The notes under the pieces are model-generated. The model was not told where the DNA came from, did no database searches, and was given only the letters and a program-made list of their open reading frames with translations. A stretch of DNA of 64,000 nt from Rhodoluna sp. (GTDB taxonomy: Bacteria > Actinomycetota > Actinomycetes > Actinomycetales > Microbacteriaceae). Positions 27,512-38,227 of this stretch are shown here, one piece after another; position 1 is the stretch's first letter; each line of letters begins with the position of its first letter. The DNA is taken from assembly GCF_024641065.1 (NCBI RefSeq), contig NZ_JAHEDV010000004.1:46581-110580 (forward strand), in the 5' to 3' direction. Position numbers and translations under genes: made by a program.

Positions 27512-28204
27512 TTGAAACGTGTTTTTGATTGTTCAATCGATACCGAACTCTTAGCTGGCATGCGTCAGGCAAAATTGGCCCTCGGCCGAAATGAACTTGT
27601 TGTGTTACCCACCGACACCGTCTACGGAATTGGTTGCGATGCATTTTCGGCGAAGGGTGTCGAGTCGTTGCTTTCGGCGAAGGGGAGAGGCCCACAGTCG
27701 CCACCGCCAGTTTTGATTGGCAACATTCAAACTCTTCACGCTCTGGCCGAGACTGTGCCCGATGTGGCTCAGCGACTAGCCGAAGCATTTTGGCCAGGCG
27801 CTCTAACCATGATTCTGCGCTCGCAGCCCTCACTTACCTGGAACCTCGGTGAAACCAAGGGCACAGTTGCACTCCGTATGCCCGACCACAAAATTGCCCT
27901 CGCGCTTCTTGAAGAAGTTGGGCCGATGGCCGTTTCAAGCGCCAACTTAACTTCAAAACCGGCCGCTCTAAACTGCCAAGAAGCTGAAGACTATTTTGGT
28001 GACAGTGTTCAGGTTTACCTTTCAGCTGGGTCTGCTCCTAAGGCTGAGGCGTCAACAATTCTTGATTTGACCGACATCGTCGACACATATGATTCTGAGG
28101 GCCGCATTTCAACCTCAGGAAAAATCCGTGTGGTTCGCCGAGGGGCGCTTTCGCTTGATTCGATTAGTACAGTTGCCGGCGAGTTGCTCGAGGTTGAGAA
28201 CTAG
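27512..28204 (+). CDS. tsaC: L-threonylcarbamoyladenylate synthase (Sua5/YrdC/YwlC family)
   Basis: This 230-residue enzyme makes threonylcarbamoyl-AMP from threonine, bicarbonate and ATP for t6A modification of ANN-decoding tRNAs. The YrdC core is clear: VVLPTDTVYGIGCDA (about 29-43), KGRGP, FWPGALTMIL (about 90-100), RMPDH and SSANLTSKPA (about 148-157). The short C-terminal tail suggests the TsaC type or a minimal Sua5. The start is TTG with a strong AGGAGGGG a few bases upstream. It sits in the conserved prmC-sua5-wecA-atp order. Confidence 0.93.
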   Translation: MKRVFDCSIDTELLAGMRQAKLALGRNELVVLPTDTVYGIGCDAFSAKGVESLLSAKGRGPQSPPPVLIGNIQTLHALAETVPDVAQRLAEAFWPGALTMILRSQPSLTWNLGETKGTVALRMPDHKIALALLEEVGPMAVSSANLTSKPAALNCQEAEDYFGDSVQVYLSAGSAPKAEASTILDLTDIVDTYDSEGRISTSGKIRVVRRGALSLDSISTVAGELLEVEN

Positions 28205-28207
28205 CAA

Positions 28208-29311
28208 ATGCGCGCTTACCTACTAATCATGTTGGCCGCCGCTGCGGTTACTTTTGTTGGCACCTACCTAGTGCTAAAACTTGCGCACAAATACAAGATT
28301 TATCCGCAGATTCGCTCGCGAGACGTGCACACCAAACCAACTCCGCGCCTCGGTGGCGTTGCAATGTTCTTCGGCTTTGCTGCAGCGGTGCTGGTTGCCG
28401 GTTCACTCGGATGGTTTGAAAGCGTATTTGCCGAGCCAGTGCACATCTTGGCAATTTTGGCTGCTGCATTCTTGATCACGGTCATTGGCTTTCTAGACGA
28501 CCTTTATGACCTTGACTGGAGCCTCAAACTTGCTGGGCAATTTGTGGTTGCCGGCATTCTGGCTTGGCAGGGTGTGCAAATTGTTTCGCTACCGGTTGCC
28601 GGCCTCACCATTGGCAGTTTTGGAATCTCTTTTGTAGTGACAGTTTTCTTGACGGTCCTAGTCATGAATGCGGTGAATTTTATTGATGGCTTGGATGGCC
28701 TCGTTGCCGGTGTAGTGCTAATCGGCACTGTGGTGTTCTTTGCCTACAGCTACCTACTTGCCAAGCAAACTTCACCTACCAACTACTTCAACCTGGCTTC
28801 GCTGATTTCAGCGATTGTTATCGGCATGTGCGTTGGCTTCTTACCTTATAACTGGCATCGGGCCAAGATTTTTATGGGCGACACCGGCGCTATGCTCCTA
28901 GGTCTTCTGATGGCAACCTCAGCCCTCACCGTTACCGGCCAGATTGATCCAACCTTGGTTAGCCGTGGCGAAATTGTTCCCGCCTTCATCCCGCTGGTTT
29001 TGCCGCTAGCTATCTTGGTTCTTCCGCTCCTTGATTTCTCATGGGCTGTACTTCGACGCCTTCGAGCCGGAAAATCTCCATTCAGCGCAGACCGGCTGCA
29101 CTTGCATCACCGGCTTCAAGACTTTGGTCACTCTCACCTCGGTGCCGTTGTGGTTTTCTATGTCTGGACAGCAGTGATTTCAGGTTCTTGCCTCCTGTTC
29201 TTCTTCTTGCCGGTCTGGAACGTAGTCGGTATTTTCTCCATCGGTGTTTTGATTGCTTTGATCTACACCGTTCGCCCAGTAATCAAACGAAAGTTGTCAG
29301 TCCGTGGCTAA
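28208..29311 (+). CDS. MraY/WecA-type undecaprenyl-phosphate sugar-phosphate transferase
   Basis: This 367-residue polytopic membrane protein has about eleven hydrophobic helices. It carries the cytoplasmic signature motifs of the polyprenyl-phosphate N-acetylhexosamine-1-phosphate transferases: FLDDLYDLDW (about 97-106), NFIDGLDGLVAGV (about 157-169), MGDTGAMLLG (about 223-232) and LHLHHRLQDFG (about 298-308). In actinobacteria the gene next to atpI/atpB is called wecA or rfe and starts envelope glycan synthesis by loading GlcNAc-1-P on the lipid carrier. It overlaps the next gene by eight bases. Confidence 0.9.
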   Translation: MRAYLLIMLAAAAVTFVGTYLVLKLAHKYKIYPQIRSRDVHTKPTPRLGGVAMFFGFAAAVLVAGSLGWFESVFAEPVHILAILAAAFLITVIGFLDDLYDLDWSLKLAGQFVVAGILAWQGVQIVSLPVAGLTIGSFGISFVVTVFLTVLVMNAVNFIDGLDGLVAGVVLIGTVVFFAYSYLLAKQTSPTNYFNLASLISAIVIGMCVGFLPYNWHRAKIFMGDTGAMLLGLLMATSALTVTGQIDPTLVSRGEIVPAFIPLVLPLAILVLPLLDFSWAVLRRLRAGKSPFSADRLHLHHRLQDFGHSHLGAVVVFYVWTAVISGSCLLFFFLPVWNVVGIFSIGVLIALIYTVRPVIKRKLSVRG

Positions 29312-29705
29312 TTCCATCGCCGAGTTGTTCAAGCAAGTCTTTATCCGTGGTTCATTGCTAGTTGCTGCGATTGCTGTCATTGGCAGCGTGGTTGGTTTTC
29401 TAGTGGCTGGGATGCCTGGCCTGGTCAGTGCATTGATCGGTGCGGGCCTTACCTTGTTGTTCGTGACTCTGACCGCGGTGAGTGTTTATGTTGGAGGCAA
29501 GCTGCCCCTAGGTGGTTTCTTCGGCGTTGTGCTTGGCGGTTGGGTCTTGAAACTGGTCGGATTCATCGTCTTGATCGGGGCTCTAAAAGGCGCTGATTTC
29601 ATCAGTGGGCCAGTTCTGTTTTTCACCCTGGTGGCATCAATTCTTGGAACGCTCGCAATCGACTCGGTTTTGGTTTTGAAGGCCAGAATTCCGATCGATG
29701 CCTAG
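29304..29705 (+). CDS. AtpI-like small membrane protein of the ATP synthase locus
   Basis: This 133-residue protein has four hydrophobic helices (about 15-37, 43-62, 70-92 and 100-122). It lies where actinobacteria carry the weakly conserved AtpI-like protein before atpB. AtpI-type proteins assist assembly of the c-ring in other bacteria; sequence identity is too low to confirm this here. The GTG start lies inside the last codons of the preceding gene. A 185-base gap, with the presumed atp promoter, separates it from atpB. Confidence 0.72.
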   Translation: MANSIAELFKQVFIRGSLLVAAIAVIGSVVGFLVAGMPGLVSALIGAGLTLLFVTLTAVSVYVGGKLPLGGFFGVVLGGWVLKLVGFIVLIGALKGADFISGPVLFFTLVASILGTLAIDSVLVLKARIPIDA

Positions 29706-29791
29706 AGGCAAAAAAGTACAATAAAAAACTTTGTTAATTCAAACTAAACGGCTATTTCTGGCGGTTTTCGGCTGTTAGGATTATCAAGGAA

Positions 29792-29809
29792 TTGGGGAGA
29801 AATCCTCAA
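29792..29809 (+). other. GAAA-tetraloop hairpin in the atp leader
   Basis: TTGGGGA and TCCTCAA form a 7-bp stem (one G-T pair) closed by a GAAA tetraloop, in the gap upstream of atpB. There is no T-tract, so it is a leader structure and not a terminator. A TAGGAT -10-like element lies about 15 bases upstream. Confidence 0.45.
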
Positions 29810-29890
29810 TAACCAAATCGCACTGTAAATCGCCGCAAGGCCGCAATAAAACTTGCCCCGAAACAGGAGTTCACGCTGTTCACTAACGCT

Positions 29891-30724
29891 ATGAACCTGC
29901 TCTTTGTAGCAGCGAGCACCGACGAGTCGGGCGGTGGCTTCCACGCCCCTTCAATCATGGAGTTCTACCCAGAGATTGTTGCTTTCGAGGGCACCCCATT
30001 TGCTTTGAACCGAATCATGTTGATTCGTCTTCTTGTGCTAACTCTTCTAATCGTTGTCTTCGCACTTTGGACTTCAAAGTTCAAGCAGGCCAACAAGTCG
30101 GGCAACCACATCCCAGGTCGTTTTCAGTTGATGGGTGAAATCTCACTCAACTTCGTTCGCAAGAGCATCGCTCACGAACAGCTGGGTGAAAAAGACGGCG
30201 ACCGATTCTTGCCGCTACTTGCGACCATCTTCTTCCTAACTCTTGGAATGAACATCACCGGTATCATCCCTGGTTTGAACATCGCGGGTACTTCGGTTAT
30301 TGGTCTTCCAATCGTTATGGCCATCGCTGCCTACGTCGTGTTTATCTACGCAGGTGTCAAAAAGCACGGTGGTCATTTCTTCACCGCATCGCTATTCCCT
30401 GCTGGTGTTCCAAAGCCGTTCTACATCTTGGTAACCCCGATTGAGCTGCTTTCAACCTTCATCCTTCGCCCGGTCACTCTTGCTCTTCGTTTGACCATGA
30501 ACATGATTGCTGGCCACTTGTTGCTAGTTCTCTGTTTCTCAGCGACTCAGTTCTTCTTCTTCGACAGCGCAGTAGCCGGCTTCATGAAGCTATTCGGTGC
30601 CGGAACCCTGTTGTTCGGTTTTGCATTCACGGTCTTCGAGATCTTGGTTGCATTCCTACAGGCTTATGTTTTTACTCTGCTGACCACGGTCTACATTCAG
30701 TTGGCCTTGGCAGACGAGCACTAA
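29891..30724 (+). CDS. atpB: ATP synthase Fo subunit a
   Basis: This 277-residue membrane subunit forms the proton half-channels against the c-ring. Five or six hydrophobic helices are visible. The conserved Arg of the a subunit lies in FILRPVTLALRLTMNMIAGH (part of about 195-214). The ATG used here has no good ribosome-binding site. A perfect AGGAG at 29865-29869 instead lies six bases before an in-frame CTG at 29876, which would add five residues, so a CTG start is possible. It opens the atpBEFHAGDC operon. Confidence 0.95.
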   Translation: MNLLFVAASTDESGGGFHAPSIMEFYPEIVAFEGTPFALNRIMLIRLLVLTLLIVVFALWTSKFKQANKSGNHIPGRFQLMGEISLNFVRKSIAHEQLGEKDGDRFLPLLATIFFLTLGMNITGIIPGLNIAGTSVIGLPIVMAIAAYVVFIYAGVKKHGGHFFTASLFPAGVPKPFYILVTPIELLSTFILRPVTLALRLTMNMIAGHLLLVLCFSATQFFFFDSAVAGFMKLFGAGTLLFGFAFTVFEILVAFLQAYVFTLLTTVYIQLALADEH

Positions 30725-30750
30725 TCAGATCTGACAACCGTCAGGTCTAA

Positions 30751-31002
<252 letters not shown>

Positions 31003-31020
31003 TCAGTCAGGACCTAAACC

Positions 31021-31575
31021 ATGATTTCTAGGATTCTCGCGAACACTGGAGAGGCGACCCCAAACCCGCTTCTTCCAGCGTCGTACGATCTCCTGTGGTC
31101 TTCGGTTGCCTTTTTTGTCCTACTGGCCTTCTTCTGGTTCAAGGTTCTACCGAACTTCAAGAAGACACTAGACGCTCGCACCGAGGCAATCGAAGGTCGC
31201 CTCGAAGCCGCTGAAAAGGCTCAGGCTGAGGCTGCAGCTAAAACTGCAAACATCGAAGCTGAGCAGGCAGAGGCACGTGCCGAAGCATCAAAGATTCGCG
31301 AAGAAGCACGCGCAGAGGGTGCAGCTATTTTGGCTGAACTTAAAGAGCAGGCATCTAGCGAGGCAGCTCGTTTGACCGCTACCGCAAAGGCTCAGATTGA
31401 AGCCGAGCGTCAGGCAGCCCTAATTTCACTTCGTGCAGAGGTTGGCTCACTTGCCATTGACCTTGCATCAAGCGTTGTTGGCGCAAGTCTCAAGAACGAC
31501 AAGATTGCTAGCTCTGTAGTCGACCAGTTCCTGGCCGAACTAGAAGCTGGCGACAAGGCAGGCAAGAAGAAGTAA
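31021..31575 (+). CDS. atpF: ATP synthase Fo subunit b
   Basis: This 184-residue peripheral-stalk subunit has one membrane helix near residues 24-44, followed by a long Ala/Glu/Lys-rich coiled coil (about 50-150) that dimerises and reaches delta. The N terminus NPLLPASYDLLWS is typical of actinobacterial b. The stop overlaps the atpH start (TAATG). It is a separate gene, so the mycobacterial b-delta fusion is absent. Confidence 0.95.
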   Translation: MISRILANTGEATPNPLLPASYDLLWSSVAFFVLLAFFWFKVLPNFKKTLDARTEAIEGRLEAAEKAQAEAAAKTANIEAEQAEARAEASKIREEARAEGAAILAELKEQASSEAARLTATAKAQIEAERQAALISLRAEVGSLAIDLASSVVGASLKNDKIASSVVDQFLAELEAGDKAGKKK

Positions 31576-32378
31576 TGGCGAGTTCAACCAGACAGTCACT
31601 AGCCCTAGCGAAAGAGGCATTGAGCCCACTTTTGGCTAAGGCCGACCTCAAGTTCGCAGAAGAAATCTTTGCAATCGGCGCAGCCGTTGCATCGTCTTCT
31701 CAACTGCGCAGCATCCTCTCGGACCCTTCCGCCGAGGCAAAGGCAAAGTCAGGCGCTCTACAAGCCGTATTCGGCAAGAGTGCTTCAAAGACCGCGCTTG
31801 AGTTCGCCGACTGTCTGGTTGCCCTTCGCTGGTCAACCGGTCAAGACCTCGTATCTGCTTTCGAGCAGCTCGCGGTCTTTGCCGTTGCTTCAATTGCGTC
31901 GTCAAACAAGAAGATTGCGGCTGTTGAGAGCGAACTATTCGCTTTTCAGCGGGCAGTTGACTCAGATCAGGCATTGCAGTTCGCGCTGGGCGATCGTCTG
32001 GCTACAGATGAGGCAAAGCTTTCACTAGTTGCAGCGCTAACCAAGGGCAAGGTTTCTGATGAAGCCGCTGTTCTTATTCGTCGTTCAGTAACTGGTGCAC
32101 GTCGTCGTCGCGTTTCAGTGGTGCTAGAGCAGTTTGGCAAGCAGGTTTCTGCAGTTGCTGAGCGTCTAGTTGCAACCGTTACCGTCGCGTCAGCAATCAG
32201 TGACAAGCAGCTTGAGCGTCTTGAGGCGGCTCTTGCTAAGGCTTATGGCCACAGCTTGAAGCTAAACGTAGAAGTAGACCAAGACATCCTTGGTGGAATC
32301 AAAGTCCAGGTAGCTGGCGAGATCATCGACGGAAGCCTCAGCTCTCGTCTAAATGCAGCAAAACTTCAGCTGGCATAA
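31575..32378 (+). CDS. atpH: ATP synthase F1 subunit delta
   Basis: This 267-residue subunit joins the b stalk to the top of F1. It is longer than the roughly 177-residue E. coli form, as usual in actinobacteria. A helical N-terminal part and the C-terminal signature VDQDILGGIKVQVAGEIIDGSLSSRL (in part, about 233-258) are clear. It is translationally coupled to atpF. The 80-base gap before atpA holds no gene, only a ribosome-binding region. Confidence 0.94.
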   Translation: MASSTRQSLALAKEALSPLLAKADLKFAEEIFAIGAAVASSSQLRSILSDPSAEAKAKSGALQAVFGKSASKTALEFADCLVALRWSTGQDLVSAFEQLAVFAVASIASSNKKIAAVESELFAFQRAVDSDQALQFALGDRLATDEAKLSLVAALTKGKVSDEAAVLIRRSVTGARRRRVSVVLEQFGKQVSAVAERLVATVTVASAISDKQLERLEAALAKAYGHSLKLNVEVDQDILGGIKVQVAGEIIDGSLSSRLNAAKLQLA

Positions 32379-32458
32379 ACCAGCTGTCAAAAACTTCAGC
32401 CACTTAGGTGGCTGAGCAAACGACCAACCGGGGTTCGCCCCAGAAGTAGAGGAACGAG

Positions 32459-34093
32459 ATGGCAGATCTGAACATCAGCCCGAACGAGATTCGCGACGCT
32501 CTAAAAGACTTCGTTAAGTCTTATGAGCCAGCCAAGGCTTCAAAGACCGAGGTAGGCCATGTAATCGATGCCGGTGACGGTATCGCTCACATTGAGGGTC
32601 TTCCAAGTGCAATGGCCAACGAGCTTCTAAAGTTCGCTGACGGCACCCTGGGCCTAGCTTTGAACCTTGACGAGCGCGAAATCGGTACCGTTGTACTCGG
32701 TAACTTCGAAGGCATCGAAGAAGGCATGGAAGTTCACCGCACCGGTGAAGTACTTTCTGTACCGGTTGGTGACAACTTCTTGGGTCGCGTTGTAGACCCA
32801 CTAGGTAACCCAATCGATGGTCTTGGCGAAATCAAGGCAGAGGCACGTCGTGCGCTTGAGCTTCAGGCTCCTGGCGTTATGGCACGTAAGTCTGTTCACG
32901 AACCACTTCAGACCGGTATCAAGGCAATTGACGCAATGATCCCAGTTGGTCGTGGTCAGCGTCAGTTGATTATTGGTGACCGTCAGACTGGTAAGACCGC
33001 AATTGCGATCGACACCATCATCAACCAGAAGTCAAACTGGGACTCAGGCGATGTCAACAAGCAGGTTCGCTGCATCTATGTTGCAATCGGTCAAAAGGGT
33101 TCAACCATCGCAGGTGTGAAGGCAGCTCTTGAAGAGGCCGGCGCTATGGAGTACACCACCATCGTGGCATCACCTGCATCAGACCCAGCTGGTTTCAAGT
33201 ACCTAGCTCCTTACACCGGTTCTGCCATTGGTCAGCACTGGATGTACGGCGGCAAGCACGTTCTGATCATTTTCGATGACCTGTCAAAGCAGGCCGAGGC
33301 CTACCGTGCGGTATCACTTCTTCTACGTCGTCCACCAGGCCGCGAGGCTTACCCAGGTGACGTCTTCTACCTACACTCACGTCTACTTGAGCGTTGTGCC
33401 AAGCTGAACGATGAGCTTGGTGGCGGTTCGATGACTGGTCTTCCAATCATCGAGACGAAGGCAAACGACGTTTCTGCATACATTCCGACCAACGTGATTT
33501 CGATCACCGATGGTCAGATCTTCTTGCAGTCAGACCTATTCAACTCAAACCAGCGCCCTGCTATTGACGTAGGTATCTCGGTTTCACGTGTTGGTGGTGC
33601 AGCTCAGGTTAAGGGCATCAAGAAGGTTTCAGGAACCCTGAAGCTAGAGCTTGCCCAGTACCGCTCACTTGAGGCTTTCGCAATGTTTGCATCAGACTTG
33701 GATGCAGCATCTCGTCAGCAGCTTGCTCGCGGTGCCCGCCTAATGGAGCTTCTAAAGCAGCCTCAGTACTCACCGTTCCCAGTTGAAGAGCAGACCGTGT
33801 CTGTATGGGCAGGTACCACCGGCAAGCTTGACGAGGTTCCAGTTGAAGACGTTCTACGTTTTGAGAGCGAACTTCTTGACTACCTACGTCGCAACAGCAA
33901 GGTGCTAACCACCATCCGCGAGACCAACAACCTCGAGAACGACACCGTTGCCGAGCTTGAGAAGGCAGTTACCAAGTTCAAGAAGAGCTTTGCAACTTCA
34001 TCAGGTGCTCCTTTGGCATCAGCTGGCGACGCAGCAGTTCTAGACGAAGCCGAAGTCGAACAAGAAAAGATTGTGAAGCAGAAGCGCAGGTAA
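32459..34093 (+). CDS. atpA: ATP synthase F1 subunit alpha
   Basis: This 544-residue non-catalytic nucleotide-binding subunit has Walker [11 protein letters not shown] (about 174-183) and the family signature [13 protein letters not shown] (about 370-382). E. coli alpha is 513 residues; the extra length is a C-terminal tail of about 30 residues rich in Ala, Glu and Lys. A comparable alpha tail in mycobacteria suppresses ATP hydrolysis, so it may matter here, where epsilon is short. Confidence 0.97.
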   Translation: MADLNISPNEIRDALKDFVKSYEPAKASKTEVGHVIDAGDGIAHIEGLPSAMANELLKFADGTLGLALNLDEREIGTVVLGNFEGIEEGMEVHRTGEVLSVPVGDNFLGRVVDPLGNPIDGLGEIKAEARRALELQAPGVMARKSVHEPLQTGIKAIDAMIPVGRGQRQLIIGDRQTGKTAIAIDTIINQKSNWDSGDVNKQVRCIYVAIGQKGSTIAGVKAALEEAGAMEYTTIVASPASDPAGFKYLAPYTGSAIGQHWMYGGKHVLIIFDDLSKQAEAYRAVSLLLRRPPGREAYPGDVFYLHSRLLERCAKLNDELGGGSMTGLPIIETKANDVSAYIPTNVISITDGQIFLQSDLFNSNQRPAIDVGISVSRVGGAAQVKGIKKVSGTLKLELAQYRSLEAFAMFASDLDAASRQQLARGARLMELLKQPQYSPFPVEEQTVSVWAGTTGKLDEVPVEDVLRFESELLDYLRRNSKVLTTIRETNNLENDTVAELEKAVTKFKKSFATSSGAPLASAGDAAVLDEAEVEQEKIVKQKRR

Positions 34094-34139
34094 GCACTTC
34101 TACTAAACAAATCAATTTCGACAAGAATCTAGGAGAGAC

Positions 34140-35048
34140 ATGGGAGCGCAACTTCGGGTCTATAGGCAGAAAATCAAGTCTGCCCAGACGACCAAGAAGA
34201 TCACTCGTGCCATGGAGTTGATCTCTGCATCACGCATTTACAAGGCACAACAGCGTGTAGCAGCATCAAACCCATACTCACGAGCAGTGACTCGCGCGGT
34301 TTCAGCAGTGGCAACTTATTCAAATGTTGCTCACCCGCTAACCACCGAGCCAGCCCGTATTGACCGAGCTGCGGTTGTTATCTTCACCTCTGACCGTGGT
34401 CTTGCTGGTGCGTTCTCATCAAACGTTCTAAAAGAAGCAGACCAGCTAACCAACCTGCTTCACGAGCAGGGTAAAGAAGTTGTTTACTACTTGGTTGGTC
34501 GTAAGGCTGTAGCTAACTTTGGTTTCCGTCGTCGCACCGCTGTTCAACAGTGGATCGGCGGCACCGACCTTCCTCAGGTAGAAACTGCGCATGAAATTGC
34601 CCAGGCTCTGCTCGCAGCTTTCAACACCGACTACGCAGACGGCGGTGTTGACGAGATTCACCTCGTATCAAACCGTTTTGTTTCGATGATTGCCCAGATC
34701 CCAGAAGTTGTTCGTCTGCTACCTCTTGAGGTTGTCGAAGGCACCGAAGCTCCTGAGGCAAGCGAAGTATTCCCGCTTTACGAGTTCGAGCCAGATGCAG
34801 TAAAGGTTCTTGACGCGTTGCTTCCGGTTTACATCGAAAGCCGCATCTTCAACGCAATGTTGCAGTCGGCCGCTTCTGAGCATGCAGCACGCCAGAAGGC
34901 AATGAAGTCAGCAACTGACAACGCAGACAAGCTAATCAAGAACTACACCCGTTTGAGCAACGCTGCCCGTCAGTCAGAAATTACCCAACAGATTTCAGAA
35001 ATTGTTGGTGGTGCAGACGCTTTGTCTACCGCCGGCAACGAAGACTAA
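34140..35048 (+). CDS. atpG: ATP synthase F1 subunit gamma
   Basis: This 302-residue central-shaft subunit has the N-terminal helix [25 protein letters not shown] sequence (first 18 residues diagnostic) and the C-terminal helix with AAMQSA-equivalent [18 protein letters not shown] (in part, about 241-258). TAGGAG precedes the ATG. It lies 46 bases after atpA and 15 before atpD. A lengthened central region (about 195-225) is typical of actinobacteria. Confidence 0.96.
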   Translation: MGAQLRVYRQKIKSAQTTKKITRAMELISASRIYKAQQRVAASNPYSRAVTRAVSAVATYSNVAHPLTTEPARIDRAAVVIFTSDRGLAGAFSSNVLKEADQLTNLLHEQGKEVVYYLVGRKAVANFGFRRRTAVQQWIGGTDLPQVETAHEIAQALLAAFNTDYADGGVDEIHLVSNRFVSMIAQIPEVVRLLPLEVVEGTEAPEASEVFPLYEFEPDAVKVLDALLPVYIESRIFNAMLQSAASEHAARQKAMKSATDNADKLIKNYTRLSNAARQSEITQQISEIVGGADALSTAGNED

Positions 35049-36515
<1,467 letters not shown>

Positions 36516-36517
36516 TC

Positions 36518-36778
36518 ATGGCGACTTTGCGCGTTGAACTAGTAGCAGCTGAACAGGCCGTTTGGTCTGGTGAAGCCAAGATGGTTGTAGCTAAGACCGT
36601 CGAAGGTGAAATTGGTTTGCTACCTGGTCACGAGCCAATGCTTGCCATCCTTGCTTCAGGTGAAGTACGCATCACTCTTGAAAGCGGAGAACAGATCAAG
36701 GCATCAGCTGAAGATGGTTTTCTGTCAGTCGAGAACAATGTTGTGTCAGTTGTGGCACGACAGGCTGCACTCATCTAA
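36518..36778 (+). CDS. atpC: ATP synthase F1 subunit epsilon, short form
   Basis: This 86-residue protein covers only the N-terminal beta-sandwich of epsilon, which contacts gamma and the c-ring. VEGEIGLLPGHEPML (about 29-43) is the family signature. The C-terminal helical hairpin, which in longer epsilons inhibits ATP hydrolysis, is missing because the frame stops right after the sandwich. Short epsilons occur in relatives as far as I recall, so this is likely native and not a truncation. A bidirectional terminator follows. Confidence 0.93.
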   Translation: MATLRVELVAAEQAVWSGEAKMVVAKTVEGEIGLLPGHEPMLAILASGEVRITLESGEQIKASAEDGFLSVENNVVSVVARQAALI

Positions 36779-36790
36779 ATCAAACTAAAA

Positions 36791-36826
36791 AGAAATCCCC
36801 CGCAAATAGCGGGGGATTTCTTTTTT
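36791..36826. terminator. Bidirectional terminator between atpC and the adenosyltransferase gene
   Basis: AGAAATCCCCCGC pairs with GCGGGGGATTTCT around an AAATA loop, a 13-bp perfect stem. T-tracts occur on both strands (TTTTTT on plus, CTTTTTAG on minus), so it can end both the atp operon and the convergent gene. Confidence 0.92.
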
Positions 36827-36834
36827 AGTTCAAG

Positions 36835-37476
36835 TTATGGCTTGGTTTTGCCGATAGGTCGGGTTCGACGGTTAGCCGCCGGAACCCACTTCACGTCGCC
36901 ACCGTGCTTTACGTTTGCGTATCGGGCCAAAACGAATAGGAGGTCGCTCAAGCGGTTTAGGTACTTAGCGGCAAGAACACTCACGCCACCATTTGAGTGG
37001 CCCTTCTTGCCCGGCTCAGTGCCGTGCGCCTCAATTGCATGCCAGGTTGCTCGCTCAGCGCGACGCACTACGGTTCTGGCAAGGTGAAGACCGGCTGCTA
37101 GTCCAGAGCCTCCAGGCAAAATAAACGAATCTAGTTTGCCCAATTCTTTGTTGTAGTGGTCGATGGCGTCTTCGAGAGCATCAATCCAAATGGCGTCTAC
37201 GCGAAGTGGTTCATACTCATAGTGCTCATTTAGCGGGTTCGACAGGTCGGCACCGAGGTCAAAAAGATCATTTTGAATCTGTGACAACAAGGCAAGGGTT
37301 TCGGCATCAAACTCGTTTTGAGCCAAAGCAACGGCTACACCGATAGCCGAGTTTGCCTCGTCAACATCGGCGTAGGCTTCGATTCGAGGGTCGGTCTTGC
37401 GCGTGCGCGAAAAGTTACTAAGGCCTGTCATGCCTTCGTCGCCGGTGCGGGTATAAATTTTCGTTAGATTGACCAT
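36835..37476 (-). CDS. Cob(I)alamin adenosyltransferase, PduO type
   Basis: This 213-residue enzyme adds the 5'-deoxyadenosyl group from ATP to cob(I)alamin to make adenosylcobalamin. The N-terminal IYTRTGDEGMTGL (about 7-19) binds ATP. The family motifs PGGSGLAAGLHLARTVVRRAER (in part, about 121-140) and LNRLSDLLFVLARYAN (about 172-187) are intact. The family forms trimers. It faces the atp operon and shares its terminator, and no other B12 gene is nearby. The cell presumably has at least one adenosylcobalamin enzyme. Confidence 0.93.
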   Translation of the reverse strand: MVNLTKIYTRTGDEGMTGLSNFSRTRKTDPRIEAYADVDEANSAIGVAVALAQNEFDAETLALLSQIQNDLFDLGADLSNPLNEHYEYEPLRVDAIWIDALEDAIDHYNKELGKLDSFILPGGSGLAAGLHLARTVVRRAERATWHAIEAHGTEPGKKGHSNGGVSVLAAKYLNRLSDLLFVLARYANVKHGGDVKWVPAANRRTRPIGKTKP

Positions 37477-37513
37477 GCCTCAAGTTTAGGCTCACCTGAA
37501 ATAGGGTTGGAAC

Positions 37514-38215
37514 ATGTTGTTCTTGCTGCCGCCTTCAGAAACCAAAGCTTTGGGTGGTGAAGTGCAAACTGATTCGGTATTCAGGTTTGCTGAGTTGAAT
37601 CAAGCCCGTGAGCAAATTCGAGTGGCGCTGAACGAAGTTGAAGCTTCGATTATGGTCATGCCAGCAATCGATCGCTATACCGGAACACTCTATTCAGCGG
37701 TGCATGGCCGAGGGTTGAAGGGTACGCCTACAGCCAATAACTCCCTGAATGCCGCTGAACGATCGCGTGCCGCGGAAATGATTCTTATTCAATCGGCCAG
37801 ATACGGTTTGCTTTCAGCCTCGGATGAAATTCCGGTTTACAAATTGAACCCGGCAAAGTTAGTGAACGGTCTTAATCTAAAAAAAATGTGGAACCAGGCC
37901 CACTCGGATGTGTGGTCAAACCTTGATGAACACGTAATTATTGACCTTCGCTCGAAAGCCTATGCTGACCTTGCTGAATTGCCTGAAGCCTCAAATGCGT
38001 TCTCGGTGACCGTCTTTGTTGAGAAAGAGGATGGCGCTCTAGAGCAGCTGAATCACTTCAATAAAAAGGCCAAAGGGCAACTGGTGAGAGCCGCACTAAT
38101 GGCAAAGAAACCTCCGACTACAGTCAAAGAATTAGCCTCAGCAGCCAGCAAGAATGGGTTGCGACTCGAAATCAACAGACAGTCGCTAACGTTAGTCACG
38201 CGCCAAGCAACCTGA
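37514..38215 (+). CDS. yaaA: YaaA family peroxide-stress protein (UPF0246)
   Basis: This 233-residue protein has the family N terminus LFLLPPSETKALGG (about 2-15) and the central RYTGTLY-like segment DRYTGTLYSAV. RSKAYADL and FNKKAKGQLVR occur near the C terminus. E. coli YaaA limits intracellular iron after hydrogen peroxide stress and binds DNA. The N terminus is unambiguous, though the ribosome-binding site is weak. It converges on ogt with only 12 bases between their ends, including an eight-C run. Confidence 0.9.
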   Translation: MLFLLPPSETKALGGEVQTDSVFRFAELNQAREQIRVALNEVEASIMVMPAIDRYTGTLYSAVHGRGLKGTPTANNSLNAAERSRAAEMILIQSARYGLLSASDEIPVYKLNPAKLVNGLNLKKMWNQAHSDVWSNLDEHVIIDLRSKAYADLAELPEASNAFSVTVFVEKEDGALEQLNHFNKKAKGQLVRAALMAKKPPTTVKELASAASKNGLRLEINRQSLTLVTRQAT

Positions 38216-38227
38216 CCCCACCCCCCC

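Noticed and set aside
36518..36778. Frameshift truncating atpC
   Set aside because: The stop falls exactly at the end of the beta-sandwich and a clean terminator follows within 13 bases; no remnant of a helical domain is visible.
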